A DNA stretch of 64,000 nucleotides from Dromiciops gliroides (GCF_019393635.1 NC_057861.1:86049827-86113826); one strand, 5' to 3'. Positions 21,372 through 31,288 are shown, counted from the stretch's first letter. The notes: generated by a model from the letters alone, not told the origin. Numbers and translations are program-made.

Positions 21372-21389
21372 TGGCTGACCACGAAGAGG
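21372..21389 (+). promoter_or_regulatory. Primer binding site candidate
   Basis: TGGCTGACCACGAAGAGG begins 2 bases after the 5' LTR, the normal place for a retroviral PBS. By memory it is closest to the 3' end of a tRNA-Arg (CCG) but needs one inserted base, so the tRNA assignment is uncertain. Confidence 0.55.
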
Positions 21390-21427
21390 AAAGCTAACCC
21401 TCAGTCTTCTTCTGATCTGCTGGTTGG

Positions 21428-21433
21428 GTAAGA
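21428..21433 (+). promoter_or_regulatory. Possible splice donor in the ERV leader
   Basis: TTGG followed by GTAAGA lies 58 bases after the LTR, a position where retroviral leaders often have the major donor. There is no transcript evidence. Confidence 0.35.
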
Positions 21434-21470
21434 AATTTCCCCTCCCTCTCCCTTTAACTGCTAAGTACTG

Positions 21471-22382
21471 GTGTACTGGCTGTGTTTTTCCTTTGAATTT
21501 TTTCGAATGGACCTTTTAAACTCCCTAATTATCCTATTTTTGATTTTAGTCTGTTTAACCAGACAAATGGGAGATAAGATCATGTTAATGCTTTGTTTTT
21601 GTGGATTTTCTATTTTTCTTTTTCTTTTTGTTAAAAGAGCCAGCAACTTACTCACACAAGGAAATATCTCTCCCTCTCCCAACCATGCTTTTTCAGAGAA
21701 ACCTGAAGAGATTCCTGCAGCTTTTCCCAATTCTAACACTAATTGTTGCTCTAATTTTGCATGCCTGGAGGCAATGACCCACCCTCTAGAAGCTTTTAAT
21801 TCCCTAGCACCTGGAGGCAAAGTGGGGGAAGAGGAATCCAGGCCTGAGTTCAAAATCAAGTCTGATTCAAATTGTGCTGGTCCCTCCCCTCCTCTCCAGA
21901 CCCCACCCTCTACTCCTCCTATGGCCAAGCCCATAGCTTCCCCTGCCTGGGAAGTCCAGAGATCTGATGCGCATGCTCAACTTTTTCTACCTGCATTTGC
22001 AGCTTCAGGCTCAGCCCTTTCCCAGCCTGGCTGTGCTTCTGAGACAACCTTAGAAAGCCCTTTAAATTCCAGATATGCTTGTTTTGTTCATAATTTTGCT
22101 AACCTGCTTTTGTCTTTAATTAGTAATCTTATAAAGCATTTGTATGGTGAAAAGGCTGACAGACAATATAGAGGGGTTAAAGAAGAAAAACTTAAGCCGA
22201 ATAAGAATGACAATCAACATAGTTCAAGACTCTGCCTCTTTTGCCATGGAAGGGTATATATTTTACAGAAATGTAGAAGTAAGCAGCAAGGTATTGATAT
22301 GAGTATTGGGGATTTTAGATATCGGAATCAAAGGTGTTCTGAATTCACTCAGAGTATTAATATCAGTTCAGAGGTTACATAG
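21471..22382 (+). CDS. Uncharacterised ERV internal ORF, 303 aa, possibly gag-derived
   Basis: The only sizeable ORF of the element, in the gag position about 100 bases after the LTR. I do not recognise the whole protein. Residues 14-30 and 37-54 are strongly hydrophobic, which is unusual for Gag. Residues 138-160 are proline-rich (PSPPLQTPPSTPPMAKP). Residues 255-268 have C-X2-C-X4-Y-X4-C, the exact spacing of a nucleocapsid zinc knuckle but with Tyr263 in the place of the metal-binding His. A basic stretch comes just before it (residues 228-244). No myristoylation Gly or capsid major-homology region is seen. It may be a relic of Gag fused to unrelated sequence, or an ORF open by chance. The downstream Met at residue 13 is an alternative start. 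Confidence 0.45.
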   Translation: MYWLCFSFEFFRMDLLNSLIILFLILVCLTRQMGDKIMLMLCFCGFSIFLFLFVKRASNLLTQGNISPSPNHAFSEKPEEIPAAFPNSNTNCCSNFACLEAMTHPLEAFNSLAPGGKVGEEESRPEFKIKSDSNCAGPSPPLQTPPSTPPMAKPIASPAWEVQRSDAHAQLFLPAFAASGSALSQPGCASETTLESPLNSRYACFVHNFANLLLSLISNLIKHLYGEKADRQYRGVKEEKLKPNKNDNQHSSRLCLFCHGRVYILQKCRSKQQGIDMSIGDFRYRNQRCSEFTQSINISSEVT

Positions 22383-24346
22383 GATTTCTATGCTATCACA
22401 TATACATTTTGAAATTAATGGTATGGGTTTATTTTCATAGAGATTTTCATGCTTTTGAGATTGTGTTTTATATTTAGTTTTTAAAACAAGGAGAATATTT
22501 GTAAAAGCTTTTTATAGTCATGTGATCAAGTTTATATTTTATAATACTCTTATTGATATTAAGTTCATATTCATTTAGATTTCCTTAGTTTGAATTTCAC
22601 TGTATTTTATTGTTCCATGTGTATTTTCTTCTATTCATTTGTCTATCTAATTTTGAAACATTGCAAGATGGTTTTGATTTTATTATACAATGTTAATTCT
22701 AGGAGTATTGTGCTCCCATATTCTGAGTTGTTTGTTTTTGTTATTTTTTCTCAACTGATTATTTGATCAAACTCTTTAAAGCATTTCCCTGGCAAATTGT
22801 TTGCCATGGCAAGTGTAAATTGATTCTAGAAGTATTATTTTTGATAAGCATATTCCAAAAAAAAAAAAAAAGAGGGGAACATTTGTAAAAGTTTTCTTTG
22901 AGATTGTGTTGTGCTTTAACTTGTATTTAAATATGTTCAGATTTTTCAAAAAAGTAATTGTATACTAAGTTAAAAAAAAGGGGTATTATTTGAAATTGTT
23001 GCATAATTATATATTGTGTTCTGAGTCAAGATGTATTCACATTTTTTGCAATCATTTATTATCCTCAATTTTTAAATCCATATGAGACTTGGATTATGGG
23101 AATTTATCATTTAAGACATTAATTGCCTTTATTCTGAGTTATCAGATGCCAGTTGGCCAAGATGCCATCCAATCACAAGAGAAATATATGCAAGAGCAGA
23201 CACTGAACTGTCACATGAGGGGAGACATGCATGAAGTCAAGGTATGGCCGAGGGAACGGCTTTTGACTAATGTTGAGGTTGGATTCTCTTGGTTTAATAT
23301 TTTATTTTATTTTTCCCCACAATATTGTACAGATGGCTGGAAGTATTCATCCCACCCATCTCACTTCTACACCTGGCTTCTATGCCCCCTCCTATATGCC
23401 TGATGCCATGGACATCTCAATCCCATGCATCTGATTAAGTCTGACTCAGTTTCCTCCAATATGTTTGGTGGCATGGACATATATTCCATCCACCTATTTT
23501 AAGCCTGGCATACTGTATGGGCAGTATATATTGCTCAAGTGTGGGAATGCTCATATCCCATCATTTCTCTGTTCTTTTATGGTAACCCCCATAATTATCT
23601 CAGGTGTCATGATAAATAACAGTGTTGAATTTGGCCTTGACACCTGTTACCAATTATATTAGATTTTCTAATTTCTCATAATGGCATGAGGATAATTAGG
23701 CAGATGATGCAAAAAGTGATGAAACAAAGATAAAAATTATTTTTAAAAATTAATATCGCAGCAATTGTCTTCTCAAATACCCTCCATAAGGGGGGACTAT
23801 AGTAATATTATAATTTTAAAGAATGGTTCAATTTTTGTTTTATTATATGTTTCATGTGTAACAACCAAGATTCTGAATTCCCTTAGACATGTTTTTGAGA
23901 ACTTTCATTGTTTGATTTGATTATTGACAAAGCTATTTTAAAGTTGTGTTAAGCTCAATTTTGTAGGAAATTTTCCTGGCTGATTACCAGCATCCACACA
24001 TCAACCCCTGAAAAGACTTCCATTCCACGACTACACCTAGAGGACATCTGAGAAAAGACTTTCAGAGACTTTAAATGAACAGTTTTGATTTGTTGTTTTT
24101 GTTGTTTTTTTCTCTTTCTGTTATAATATACACCATCTGTAACATGTACTCTCTGCAGAGGCCCTCCCTTTGCAAGACTAATGTCAAAGCGTCGGTTCAT
24201 GAGGACAAAAAAAAAATCGCCCCTCTGGACAAAACTTTCCTCTCTTCCTTTTCTATATTGTTGTTCACATATTATTAGTTAGCAATAGTTATTATATTCT
24301 TTTTACTGTTCCGTCAAGGAAACATTTTGTTTCTTGAGGAACAACA
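22383..24346 (+). other. ERV internal region without recognised coding function
   Basis: About 2 kb of A/T-rich sequence. Short ORFs at 23089-23403, 23465-23662 and 24075-24278 are in different frames and show no retroviral motif. An A-run at 22859-22871 is followed by AGAGGGGAACATTTGTAAAAG, a near-repeat of GGAGAATATTTGTAAAAG at 22491. GGGGGGACT occurs at 23790-23798, copying the sequence before the 3' LTR. I see no pol or env remnants. Confidence 0.6.
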
Positions 24347-24354
24347 GGGGGGAC
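24346..24354 (+). promoter_or_regulatory. Polypurine tract before the 3' LTR
   Basis: AGGGGGGAC immediately precedes the 3' LTR TGTAAC, the normal place of the plus-strand primer. It is short for a retroviral PPT. The same nonamer occurs inside the element at 23789-23797. Confidence 0.65.
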
Positions 24355-24725
24355 TGTAACGATTGGAATAACGCCACCTGCTGGATACTAACTGTAGAAG
24401 AGTTCTGCCCATGAAGCGAAGGTCTTTGAGGGCAAGACCAGGAGTCTTTTCTTCAGGAGTCAGGAAGTGACGCGGACTAGTGGGAGGAGGAAGGAAGAGA
24501 CTGGCGCTCAGTCTCGCGCTTTTTCCTTTGGACTCTGGTGGAGAGCGGAGCTAGAAATGTGCTCTCCCTTTAATAGATAGGAATCTAGGCCTTTCTCTCT
24601 CTCTTTACCAAATTCTTATTCTCCTTAATAAATGCTTAAAAGTCTAACTTGCTAAAGCTTATAATTTATTGGCGACCACTCATTAGATATTTTAGACAGA
24701 CTAGCTAGAATTTTAGCCCTTAACA
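24355..24725 (+). repeat. 3' LTR of the ERV (371 bp)
   Basis: Same length and, by eye, same sequence as the 5' LTR at a constant offset of 3356 bases. AATAAA is at 24627-24632. Followed at once by the right TSD CCTG. Confidence 0.92.
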
Positions 24726-25061
24726 CCTGACCTGGGACTGGAACATACATACCCCAAAACCAAGTCCAGCACACTTTCTGTGACATTCCAATTTAAGACT
24801 GGAGTTGAACACAAAGCCCTGGGATTTAGTGATAAGCTAGAAAAGGAGACTAAAAAGGGAATGTTCTGACAGGAACCATGAAGGTCACAAAAACCCTAGA
24901 GGGTTTGGGGGGAGTTAGTATCCAGTAGAGGGGGACTGTCACAGTGTCAACAACTGCAAAGTGGTTCTACATGAATTTATGTTCTAACAGGAGACATGAA
25001 TGTTACATAACCACACAAGTTAGCAGAACAACTCAGATCGATGTTATACTGATGAAAGAGC

Positions 25062-25310
25062 TGGGCAGCTAGGTGGCTCAGTGGATAGAGCAGCAGACCT
25101 GGAGTCAGGAAGACCTGAGTTCAAATCTGGCCTCAGGCGCTTACTAGCTGTGTGTCCCTGGGCAAGTCACTTAACCCTGCTTGCCTCAGTTTCCTCATTT
25201 GTAAAATGGGCTAGAGAAGGAAATGGCAAACCACTCCAGTATCTTTGCCAAGAAAACCCAAAATGAGGTCACAAAGAGTCAGACAGACTAAAAAGAACTG
25301 AAAGACAACA
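25062..25310 (+). mobile_element. MAR1-type SINE
   Basis: Full-length: GGGCAGCTAGGTGGCTCAG head, then CTCAGTTTCCTCATTTG, GGAGAAGGAAATGGCAAACC, CCAGTATCTTTGCCAAG, and a GAGTCAGACAG end. Among the best-preserved MAR1 copies here. Confidence 0.9.
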
Positions 25311-25319
25311 TGAAGGAGC

Positions 25320-25785
25320 AAATAGTTTAACTAGGTGATAAAACAGATCTTTGAAATGCATATGGGGGGAAGGAGGAGAGGGAGAGTAGGGCCCTAACCA
25401 ACTCCCCAGCCTACTATGTAATCAGGATAAAGAGGTATTTAACTAAGTGTAAAGATGTGTAAACTCAGTAAAAGTTCAGGTAAAAAGATGACAGGGGATA
25501 ACAGGATTGGCATCTTCCTTCAATTCCAGCTTCCCTGTAGGAAGAATCCTGGTTAAGAGAATATAAAGTCCCTGCTGAATTGGACCTCTCAGATTTTGTG
25601 CTTGCTTGAGATCATGTGAGTTGCCTAACCCTGATGCCTTAACAACCATACTCCTTTCAGATGGACAATGGGGGCTAAGTGCCTGGCTCTATACTTATTG
25701 TATATCTTTACCAGTGACTTTCAGGTGCCTTGTTTAGACTCAACACTGAAGCTAAACTAAGAGGGTTGCCTACAACACCCCAGTA
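25320..25785. other. about 470 bp without a recognised feature
   Basis: Nothing I can assign. The sequence is not low-complexity. Confidence 0.4.
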
Positions 25786-25789
25786 CTGT

Positions 25790-26225
25790 TGTTTATCCTT
25801 CATTCTCCAAGAGGACCAATGACATCAGTAAGGTGATGTCTTGACTTGTAAGTGAATTGGATTGAAGTGAGGCAGGGCTGTGCAAAGTCATCAGCCTCAC
25901 TCTCTCCTCCTTAGTCATGGGAGTCCAGCAGTAAGACATAGGTCAAGACAACTAGTGTTGACTAATATGTAAATGTTTTACATAATTGCACATGTATAAC
26001 CTATATCTGATTACCTACCATCTCAGGGAGAGGGAAGGGGAAGGAGGCAGCAAGGGAGGGATAGAATTTGAAACTCAAAACTTTAAATAAAAATGATTAA
26101 AAAAAAAAAAAAAGACGATTCATGATGCAGTGGGTGACCATGGCCTTTTTAAGCCATTTTTTTTTTAAGTCTTTCCTAGGTCTCAGTTTGTCTAAGGCAG
26201 CATTCGGTGATTAAAGCTAGGTAAG
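25790..26225 (-). mobile_element. Marsupial mid-repetitive element (name not recalled), split by an L1 tail
   Basis: Contains TCATTCTCCAAGAGGACCAA, AGGCAGGGCTGTGCAAAGTC, then after the L1 insertion GCAGTGGGTGACCATGGCC and CCTAGGTCTCAGTTTGTC. The reverse complement of its first part matches 38050-38220. I recognise it as repetitive in marsupials but cannot name it. Confidence 0.55.
25960..26112 (+). mobile_element. L1 LINE 3' tail, short
   Basis: TTGCACATGTATAACCTATATC, GATTACCTACCATCTC, a G/A-rich block, TTTGAAACTCAAAACTTTA, then an A-tail. It sits within the mid-repetitive element. The TSD is poor (AAGACAA versus AAGACGA). Confidence 0.75.
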
Positions 26226-26229
26226 AATT

Positions 26230-27040
26230 GAGGTAAAAGATGGCCTACTTTGCTTTCACAAAAGATTGAATGTGGGAGGGGAAAACCCTCAGAGTTTCTG
26301 TCCAGAACAGTATTAATGTGTTGACAAAACAGGAATCCTTTGCTACTACCTTATAAAGTGTAAAATTTAACCTGATGCATGCAGGTGGATGCGGAAAAGG
26401 GGGAGATTGGAAGGAGCGGGTAGCCTTTGGAAATTACCCTGTTTGGCTTTTTAAAAGCTAGTTATTAAGCCAGCTGCAGAGTTTAGTCTGCAGACAGTCC
26501 AGGCCCAGAGCAGCTTTGTACTGTGTGACCTCTGCCCCACCCCCACTGGCCAAAGCAGCAGAGCTCCCAGCCCAGCGGGTGATACCACACTCCAGAGAGA
26601 GAACAGAGACACACAGGCTGCCCAGACAGACACAAAAAAGACTAGAGTTCAAGAGAAAGCAGCTTCAAGAAACAGACCTCTGAGAGCAATGAAGAGACCA
26701 GACTGGCCAAGAGAAAACTAGTCCTGCCAATCAAAAGTGAAGCTATGAGAAAAGCAGGCCCACAATTCCAACTGAGTGACCCACCTGAGAGAGAGGCTAT
26801 GCCCAGGGAAATGTGGAGGCTTCCAAGAAGAGGGAAAGAGTATGGTGTCTTTGAGCTGGTTAGTTGACGACATGTTCTTTACATGTGTTTCAATATTATC
26901 ATACTTGTATATTTCCCACATATATTTGTGGGAGAATGCACTCCAGGTTTGTGGGGAAAATATCTTATAGCTACTGTTCTTATTCCATCTTAGTAAATTC
27001 CATAGCTTTGAGCTAATTGTGTCATGCCAAATCTTGTCAT
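26230..27040. other. Unassigned 0.8 kb, LTR-like in composition
   Basis: Moderately GC-rich middle (26460-26840) with many GAGAGA/ACAGAGACAC motifs and an A/T-rich end. It may be an old LTR, but I cannot define ends or a TSD. Two short overlapping antisense ORFs near 26455 are chance. Confidence 0.3.
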
Positions 27041-27125
27041 TTCTAGCTTCATGTATCTCACTTCCATCTCCTTATCTCTCTCTACCCCTACTGCCACCAC
27101 CTAAGTTCAGAGCCCCATCAACTTT

Positions 27126-27303
27126 TTTGGGGGGGAGAGGGGGGCAGGACAATGAGGGTTAAGTGACTTGTTCAAGGTCACACAGCTAGTAAGTGTCAAG
27201 TGTCTGAATCTGGATTTGAACTCAGGTCCTCCTGACTCCAGGGATGGTGCTCTACCACTGAGCCACCTAGCTGCCCCTTCGTGGTTTTTTTTTTCCTTTT
27301 TTT
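27126..27303 (-). mobile_element. WSINE1-type SINE with extra 5' sequence
   Basis: The SINE body ends at about 27276, but the right TSD (CCCATCAACT, also at about 27112-27121) starts only at 27304. The extra bases (TTCGTGG followed by T-runs) lie between the SINE head and the TSD. Confidence 0.85.
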
Positions 27304-27419
27304 CCCATCAACTCTTAATAATACAATAGCCTCCTAATTGTTCTCCCAAACATAAATCTCACCCCTTTTCCCATACTCCTGCCAGAATTATTTTCCTAAA
27401 GCTCAAGACTGACCCTGTT

Positions 27420-27580
27420 TTGTTTTGTTTTGGTTTGGTTTTTTGGCAGGGCCATGGGGGTTAAGTGACTTGCCCAGGGTCACACAGCTAGTAAGTGTAA
27501 AGTGTCTGAGGCCGGATTTGAACTCAGGTACTCCTGAATCCAGGGCCAGTGCTTTATCCACTGTGCCACCTAGCTGCCCC
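27420..27580 (-). mobile_element. WSINE1-type SINE
   Basis: TSD AAGACTGACCCTGTT / AAGATTGACCCTGTT at 27405-27419 and 27581-27595 (14/15). TTTTG repeats form the tail. Confidence 0.95.
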
Positions 27581-28153
27581 AAGATTGACCCTGTTAATAA
27601 TAAAAATAATTAACTGACTACAATGGCTCCTTCTTATTTCAAAGAGCAAATATGAACTCCACCTTTCCAGTCCTTGCCCCTTACACATCCTTGATCCAGT
27701 GACACTTGTTTTCAGGCTCTTCCACTAGCAAGACACTCAATGTCTCAGCTCCCAGCATTTTCTCTGGCTGTCTCCCATGACTACAATGCTCAACTCAGCC
27801 TGCTGATTTCCCTGGATGTCCTTAAATCCCAACTAAAACCCCATTTTGTACAGGGAGCCTTCCCCCAATCCCTCTTAATTCCACTGCCTTCCCTCTGTTA
27901 ATCATTTCCTATTTATTTTGTTCAGTTTCCTTTTTATATATTTGTTTACATGTTGTTTCCTCCATTAGATTGTAAGATCCTTGAGGGCAGGGACTGTTCT
28001 TTGTCTCTTTTTTTGTATCTCCAGCATTTAGCACAGTAGTAGGCATTTAATAAATAGTAGGTGCTTAATAAATTTATTGGCTGACTGACTCCACTTATTA
28101 CAATTCCTAATTTCCTTCAAAATTCAACCCACTTTCTACAGGAACGAAGTCTT

Positions 28154-28315
28154 TGTTTGTTTGTTTGTTTGTTTTTGGCGGGGCAATGAGGGTTAAGTGT
28201 CTTCCCCAGGGTCACACAGCTAGTAAGTGTTGAGGTCTGAGATCACATTTGAACTAAGGTTCTCCTGAATCCAGGGTCAGTCAGTGCTTTATCCACTGCG
28301 CCATCTAGCTGCTCC
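28154..28315 (-). mobile_element. WSINE1-type SINE
   Basis: Tail is a GTTT repeat. Flanks AAGTCTTT and AAGCCTTT are a probable short TSD. The body has small duplications (GTCAGTCAG). Confidence 0.88.
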
Positions 28316-28719
28316 CAAGCCTTTTCTAATGTAATGAGACTGGAGCCCCTCTTCCAACCTATACTAGCTTTGGTGGGTCAGGTTCAAAGAGCAAAGTCTA
28401 TTATGGGTCTATTTCTTTTCCAAGTCCTAGGGGTTCCACTTGAAGGGTTGTAGAACTTTAAGGCAATTAGCTTGAACACCCATTCCACTGTGTTCTAAGA
28501 ACCCCAGTGTCACTTATTTCTCATTACTGTCCCAGTATGTTTGCCAGTGATCATTAGTATCTCCCTAGTATAATTCAACCAGCTGATATCTCCTTGGTAT
28601 TATCAACAGTCAATTAATATCCATTTGCTTTTACAAAGGGATATTTACTGAGAAGTTGTATAAGACTCAAAATACAAAAAAATTTACACACACACACCAG
28701 GGACACACCCCCAGGGACA

Positions 28720-29215
28720 GTCCCCTGACCTTTCTGACTTCCTTCAAGAGCCAGTTAAAATCCCACTTTCTCCAAGAAGCCTTTCCCAATATCCCCCTTA
28801 TTGCTAGGTTCTTTCCAAATTGTCCTATATATATAATCGTTATTGTTCAGTCAAGTCAGACTCTTTGTGACTCTGGACCATACTGTCTGTTGAGTTTTCT
28901 TGGCAAAGATACTAGGGTGGTTTGTCATTTCCTTATCCAACTCATTTTACAATGAGGAAACTGAAGCAAACAGGGTTTAGTGACTTGCCTAGAGTCACAC
29001 AGCTAGTATCTGAGGCCATATTTGAACTCAGTTCTTCCTGACTCCAGACCCTGCACCACCTAGCTGCCTGTTTATATAATTGGAACAAAGTAGTTTGCAT
29101 ATTCTCTCCCCTGTTAAACTATGAACTCCTTGAGGGCATGAACTTTTTTTTTTTTTAATCTCCAGTTTAGCAGTGCCTGGTAGATAGTAGGTAATTAATA
29201 CATGCTTGTTGACTT
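28720..29215 (+). mobile_element. L2 LINE 3' end, split by MAR1
   Basis: TTCAAGAGCCAGTTAAAATCCC and CTTTCCCAATATCCCC before the MAR1, TGAACTCCTTGAGGGCATG and GCAGTGCCTGGTAGATAGTAGG after it. Confidence 0.75.
28842..29080 (-). mobile_element. MAR1-type SINE in an L2
   Basis: Reverse MAR1: GTTCAGTCAAGTCAGACTC, GTTTTCTTGGCAAAGATAC, GAGGAAACTGAAGC, then SINE head. TATATAAT on both sides is the likely TSD. Confidence 0.85.
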
Positions 29216-29439
29216 AAAACAAGAGGAGCCAAACATTCACAGGCCACATGGAAAGATAGAGCAATTGAAATGGTCACTCGGAATTCTGGTTCCACATTAA
29301 TTTTAAAAGCTTTTCATTATCAAACAGTGATCTGACAGAAAAATAGCAATCCCCTGGATAGGAACAGGGCCCTCCCTTTCATACCAACGGGCAGCATTTC
29401 TAGAAGCCCAAATTCCAAGCCTCCACATGGGATGGCACT

Positions 29440-29700
29440 AGGCAGAGAGGATGGCACATACTGGGACCTTATTGACACAATGGATATAGCACCTGGCCTG
29501 GAGTGAGGAAGACCTGCATTCTAATTACTTCCTAGCTGTGGAACCCTCACAAGTCACTGAACTGCTGTCTGTCTCGGTTTTATCATCTGAAAAATAAAGA
29601 TAATAGTAGCAGCTACCTTCCATGTTGTTGTGAGGGTCAAATGAGATAATACTTGTAAAGTGCTTAGCACACTGCCTGGAGCATAATAGACATTTTATAA
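29440..29700 (+). mobile_element. MIR-type SINE
   Basis: Order: degenerate head, TATCATCTGAAAAATAAAG, TTGTTGTGAGGGTCAAATGAG, GTAAAGTGCTTAGCACACTG, then a simple repeat. Confidence 0.8.
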
Positions 29701-29702
29701 AT

Positions 29703-29766
29703 GTCATCATCATCGTTGTCGTCGTCATCACCATCATCGTCATAAGCATCATCATTTTCATCATCC
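29703..29766. repeat. TCA/TCG trinucleotide microsatellite
   Basis: About 21 units of TCATCA/TCGTCG-type triplets at the 3' end of a MIR. The minus strand reads as a Met/Thr-rich ORF, which is an artefact. Confidence 0.9.
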
Positions 29767-29789
29767 TAACCTCCCCAGGTGCTCGTGTC

Positions 29790-30775
29790 TTCCCCACCCC
29801 TTATTACCCTGTATCCGTTATTATATACTTATATGTGCATCTGCTATTTTACCTAATAGAATGTTCCTTGAACATTGGGAAAATTTCTCTTGTCTTTGAA
29901 TCCTTCTCACCTAGAATATTGCCTGGCACATAATTAGCCCTTACTAAATGTTTGCTCACTGATTCATGCATTCTATCTACAATAGCTTCCTAATTGATCT
30001 CCCTGCCTCAACTCTTACCCCTATTCCAAGACTTCCTTCACATACCTATTAGAATTATATCTCTAAAGCCTAAATCAAACCATGTCACTCCCTCCCTTAC
30101 TCCATAAATGTGCTGCTTCTTATTTCCAGGAGCAAATATAAACTCTGATTGACCAGCCTACCCATTCAGCTGAGATTACATCTCCTGTCTCCATGAATTT
30201 TATATAAGCCATCCTTCCATGACTGGAAAACACAGTATCTTGCTCACATCTACTTCTTAGAAAAGGTAGATCTTGTCAAAGCTCAGATTATGTTATCCTT
30301 CCTGGTACCCCACCTCCTAGACCCTACACACCAAAATTACTTTGAATTCACTTTCTATTTGTTGTTGAGTCATTTTTCAGTTGTGTCCAAGTCTTCATGA
30401 TCCCATTTGGGGTTTTCTTGGCAGAGATACTGGAGTGAGTTCTCAATTCTTTCTCCAGCTCATTTTACAAATGATGAAACTGAGGCAAACGGGGTTAAAT
30501 GACTTACCCAGGGTCATATAGGTAGTAAGCGTCTGATAACAGATTTGAACTCAGGAAGATATCTTTCTGATTCCAAGACCAGCACTCTATCCACTGTGCT
30601 GCCTGATTGCTCTTACTTTCTATTTACTCAATATTAATTTATATATGCACATGTTGTTTTTTCTGATATAATGTAAGCTCCTTGAAGTCAGGAACTGTCA
30701 TTTTTATGTTTGTATCTACCTCCGGTGCCTAATGCAGTCTACTATAGCGGTAGATACTTAATGTTTGTTGATCTA
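29790..30775 (+). mobile_element. L2 LINE sequence (two pieces), split by MAR1
   Basis: First an L2 3' end (AATGTTCCTTGAACATTGGG, ATTGCCTGGCACATAATTAG) to about 29965. Then a second L2 copy (CAATAGCTTCCTAATTGATC, then GTAAGCTCCTTGAAGTCAGG) interrupted at 30360-30615. Confidence 0.75.
30360..30615 (-). mobile_element. MAR1-type SINE in an L2
   Basis: TSD ACTTTCTATTT at 30349-30359 and 30616-30626 (11/11). Internal TTTCTTGGCAGAGATACTGG and GATGAAACTGAGGC. Confidence 0.9.
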
Positions 30776-30789
30776 GGAAGGAAATGAGG

Positions 30790-31005
30790 TTTCAAGCTTT
30801 TATTTAGCTCCTACTATATACCAGGCATTATGTACTAAGTGCTTCATAAATATTATTTAATTTGATCCTCACAACAATCCTTGGAAGTAGATGTTATCTT
30901 ATAGAGAGAGGTTAAGTGACTTACCCTGGGTCTCACAGCTAGTGTTGGAGGTAGGATTTTAACTCAGTTCTTTCCTGATTCCAGGCCCAGCATTCTATTT
31001 TAACA
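30790..31005 (-). mobile_element. MIR SINE
   Basis: CTCCTACTATATACCAGGC, GATCCTCACAACAATCC, GGTTAAGTGACTTACCCTGG, CAGCTAGTGTTGGAGG in reverse-MIR order. Confidence 0.8.
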
Positions 31006-31054
31006 AAACATTCAATAAAGTAACTCATACAATTCCTGTGAAAAAGGTGAAGAG

Positions 31055-31192
31055 GGGGGCAGCTAGGTGGTGCAGTGGATAAAGCACTGGCCCTAGATTC
31101 AGGAGGACGTGAGTTCAAATCTAGCCTCAAACACTTGACTCTTACTAGCTGTATGACCCTGGGCAAGTCACTTATTCCTCATTGCCCTGCAA

Positions 31193-31287
<95 letters not shown>
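31055..31287 (+). mobile_element. WSINE1-type SINE with (GAAA)n tail
   Basis: TSD AGGTGAAGAG at 31045-31054 and 31288-31297. The poly(A) tail has become a long GAAA microsatellite. The SINE plus tail reads as one ORF, which is an artefact. Confidence 0.94.
31193..31287. repeat. (GAAA)n microsatellite, about 24 units
   Basis: Uninterrupted GAAA units between the SINE 3' end and its right TSD. Probably length-polymorphic. Confidence 0.95.

Positions 31288-31288
<1 letters not shown>

Larger units (their letters stand above)
20999..24725 (+). mobile_element. Full-length non-autonomous LTR retroelement (ERV), 3.73 kb
   Basis: Two 371-bp LTRs (20999-21369 and 24355-24725) flank a 2985-bp internal region, and the 4-bp TSD CCTG sits at 20995-20998 and 24726-24729. 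Read side by side, I find no difference between the LTRs, so insertion was probably recent. Behind the 5' LTR is a primer-binding-site-like sequence. Before the 3' LTR is a polypurine run. The internal region lacks recognisable protease, reverse transcriptase, integrase or envelope. It holds one 303-codon ORF. The element would need a relative's enzymes to move. TG...CA ends and a 4-bp TSD suit a gammaretrovirus-like (class I) origin, but that is inference. Confidence 0.9.
27045..28095 (+). mobile_element. L2 LINE, split by two SINEs
   Basis: Continuous L2 once the SINEs at 27126-27303 and 27420-27580 are removed. Landmarks: CTGCCACCACCTAAG, TACAATAGCCTCCTAATTG, TAAAACCCCATTTTGTACAGG, TGTAAGATCCTTGAGGGCAGG, and AGTAGGTGCTTAATAAATTTATTG. 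Confidence 0.85.

Noticed and set aside
21461..21934. 157-aa minus-strand ORF opposite the ERV ORF
   Set aside because: Shadow of the + strand ORF at 21471-22382. The minus strand of the element has no promoter or retroviral logic.
23089..24278. Short ORFs inside the ERV as env or accessory genes
   Set aside because: Different frames, no signal peptide plus cleavage-site arrangement, and no conserved retroviral motif that I can see.
26451..26970. Short overlapping ORFs near 26.5-26.9 kb as an exon
   Set aside because: Both strands are open over the same bases and no splice sites or protein similarity were seen.
29525..29797. Met/Thr-rich minus-strand ORF
   Set aside because: Translation of a TCA/TCG trinucleotide repeat.
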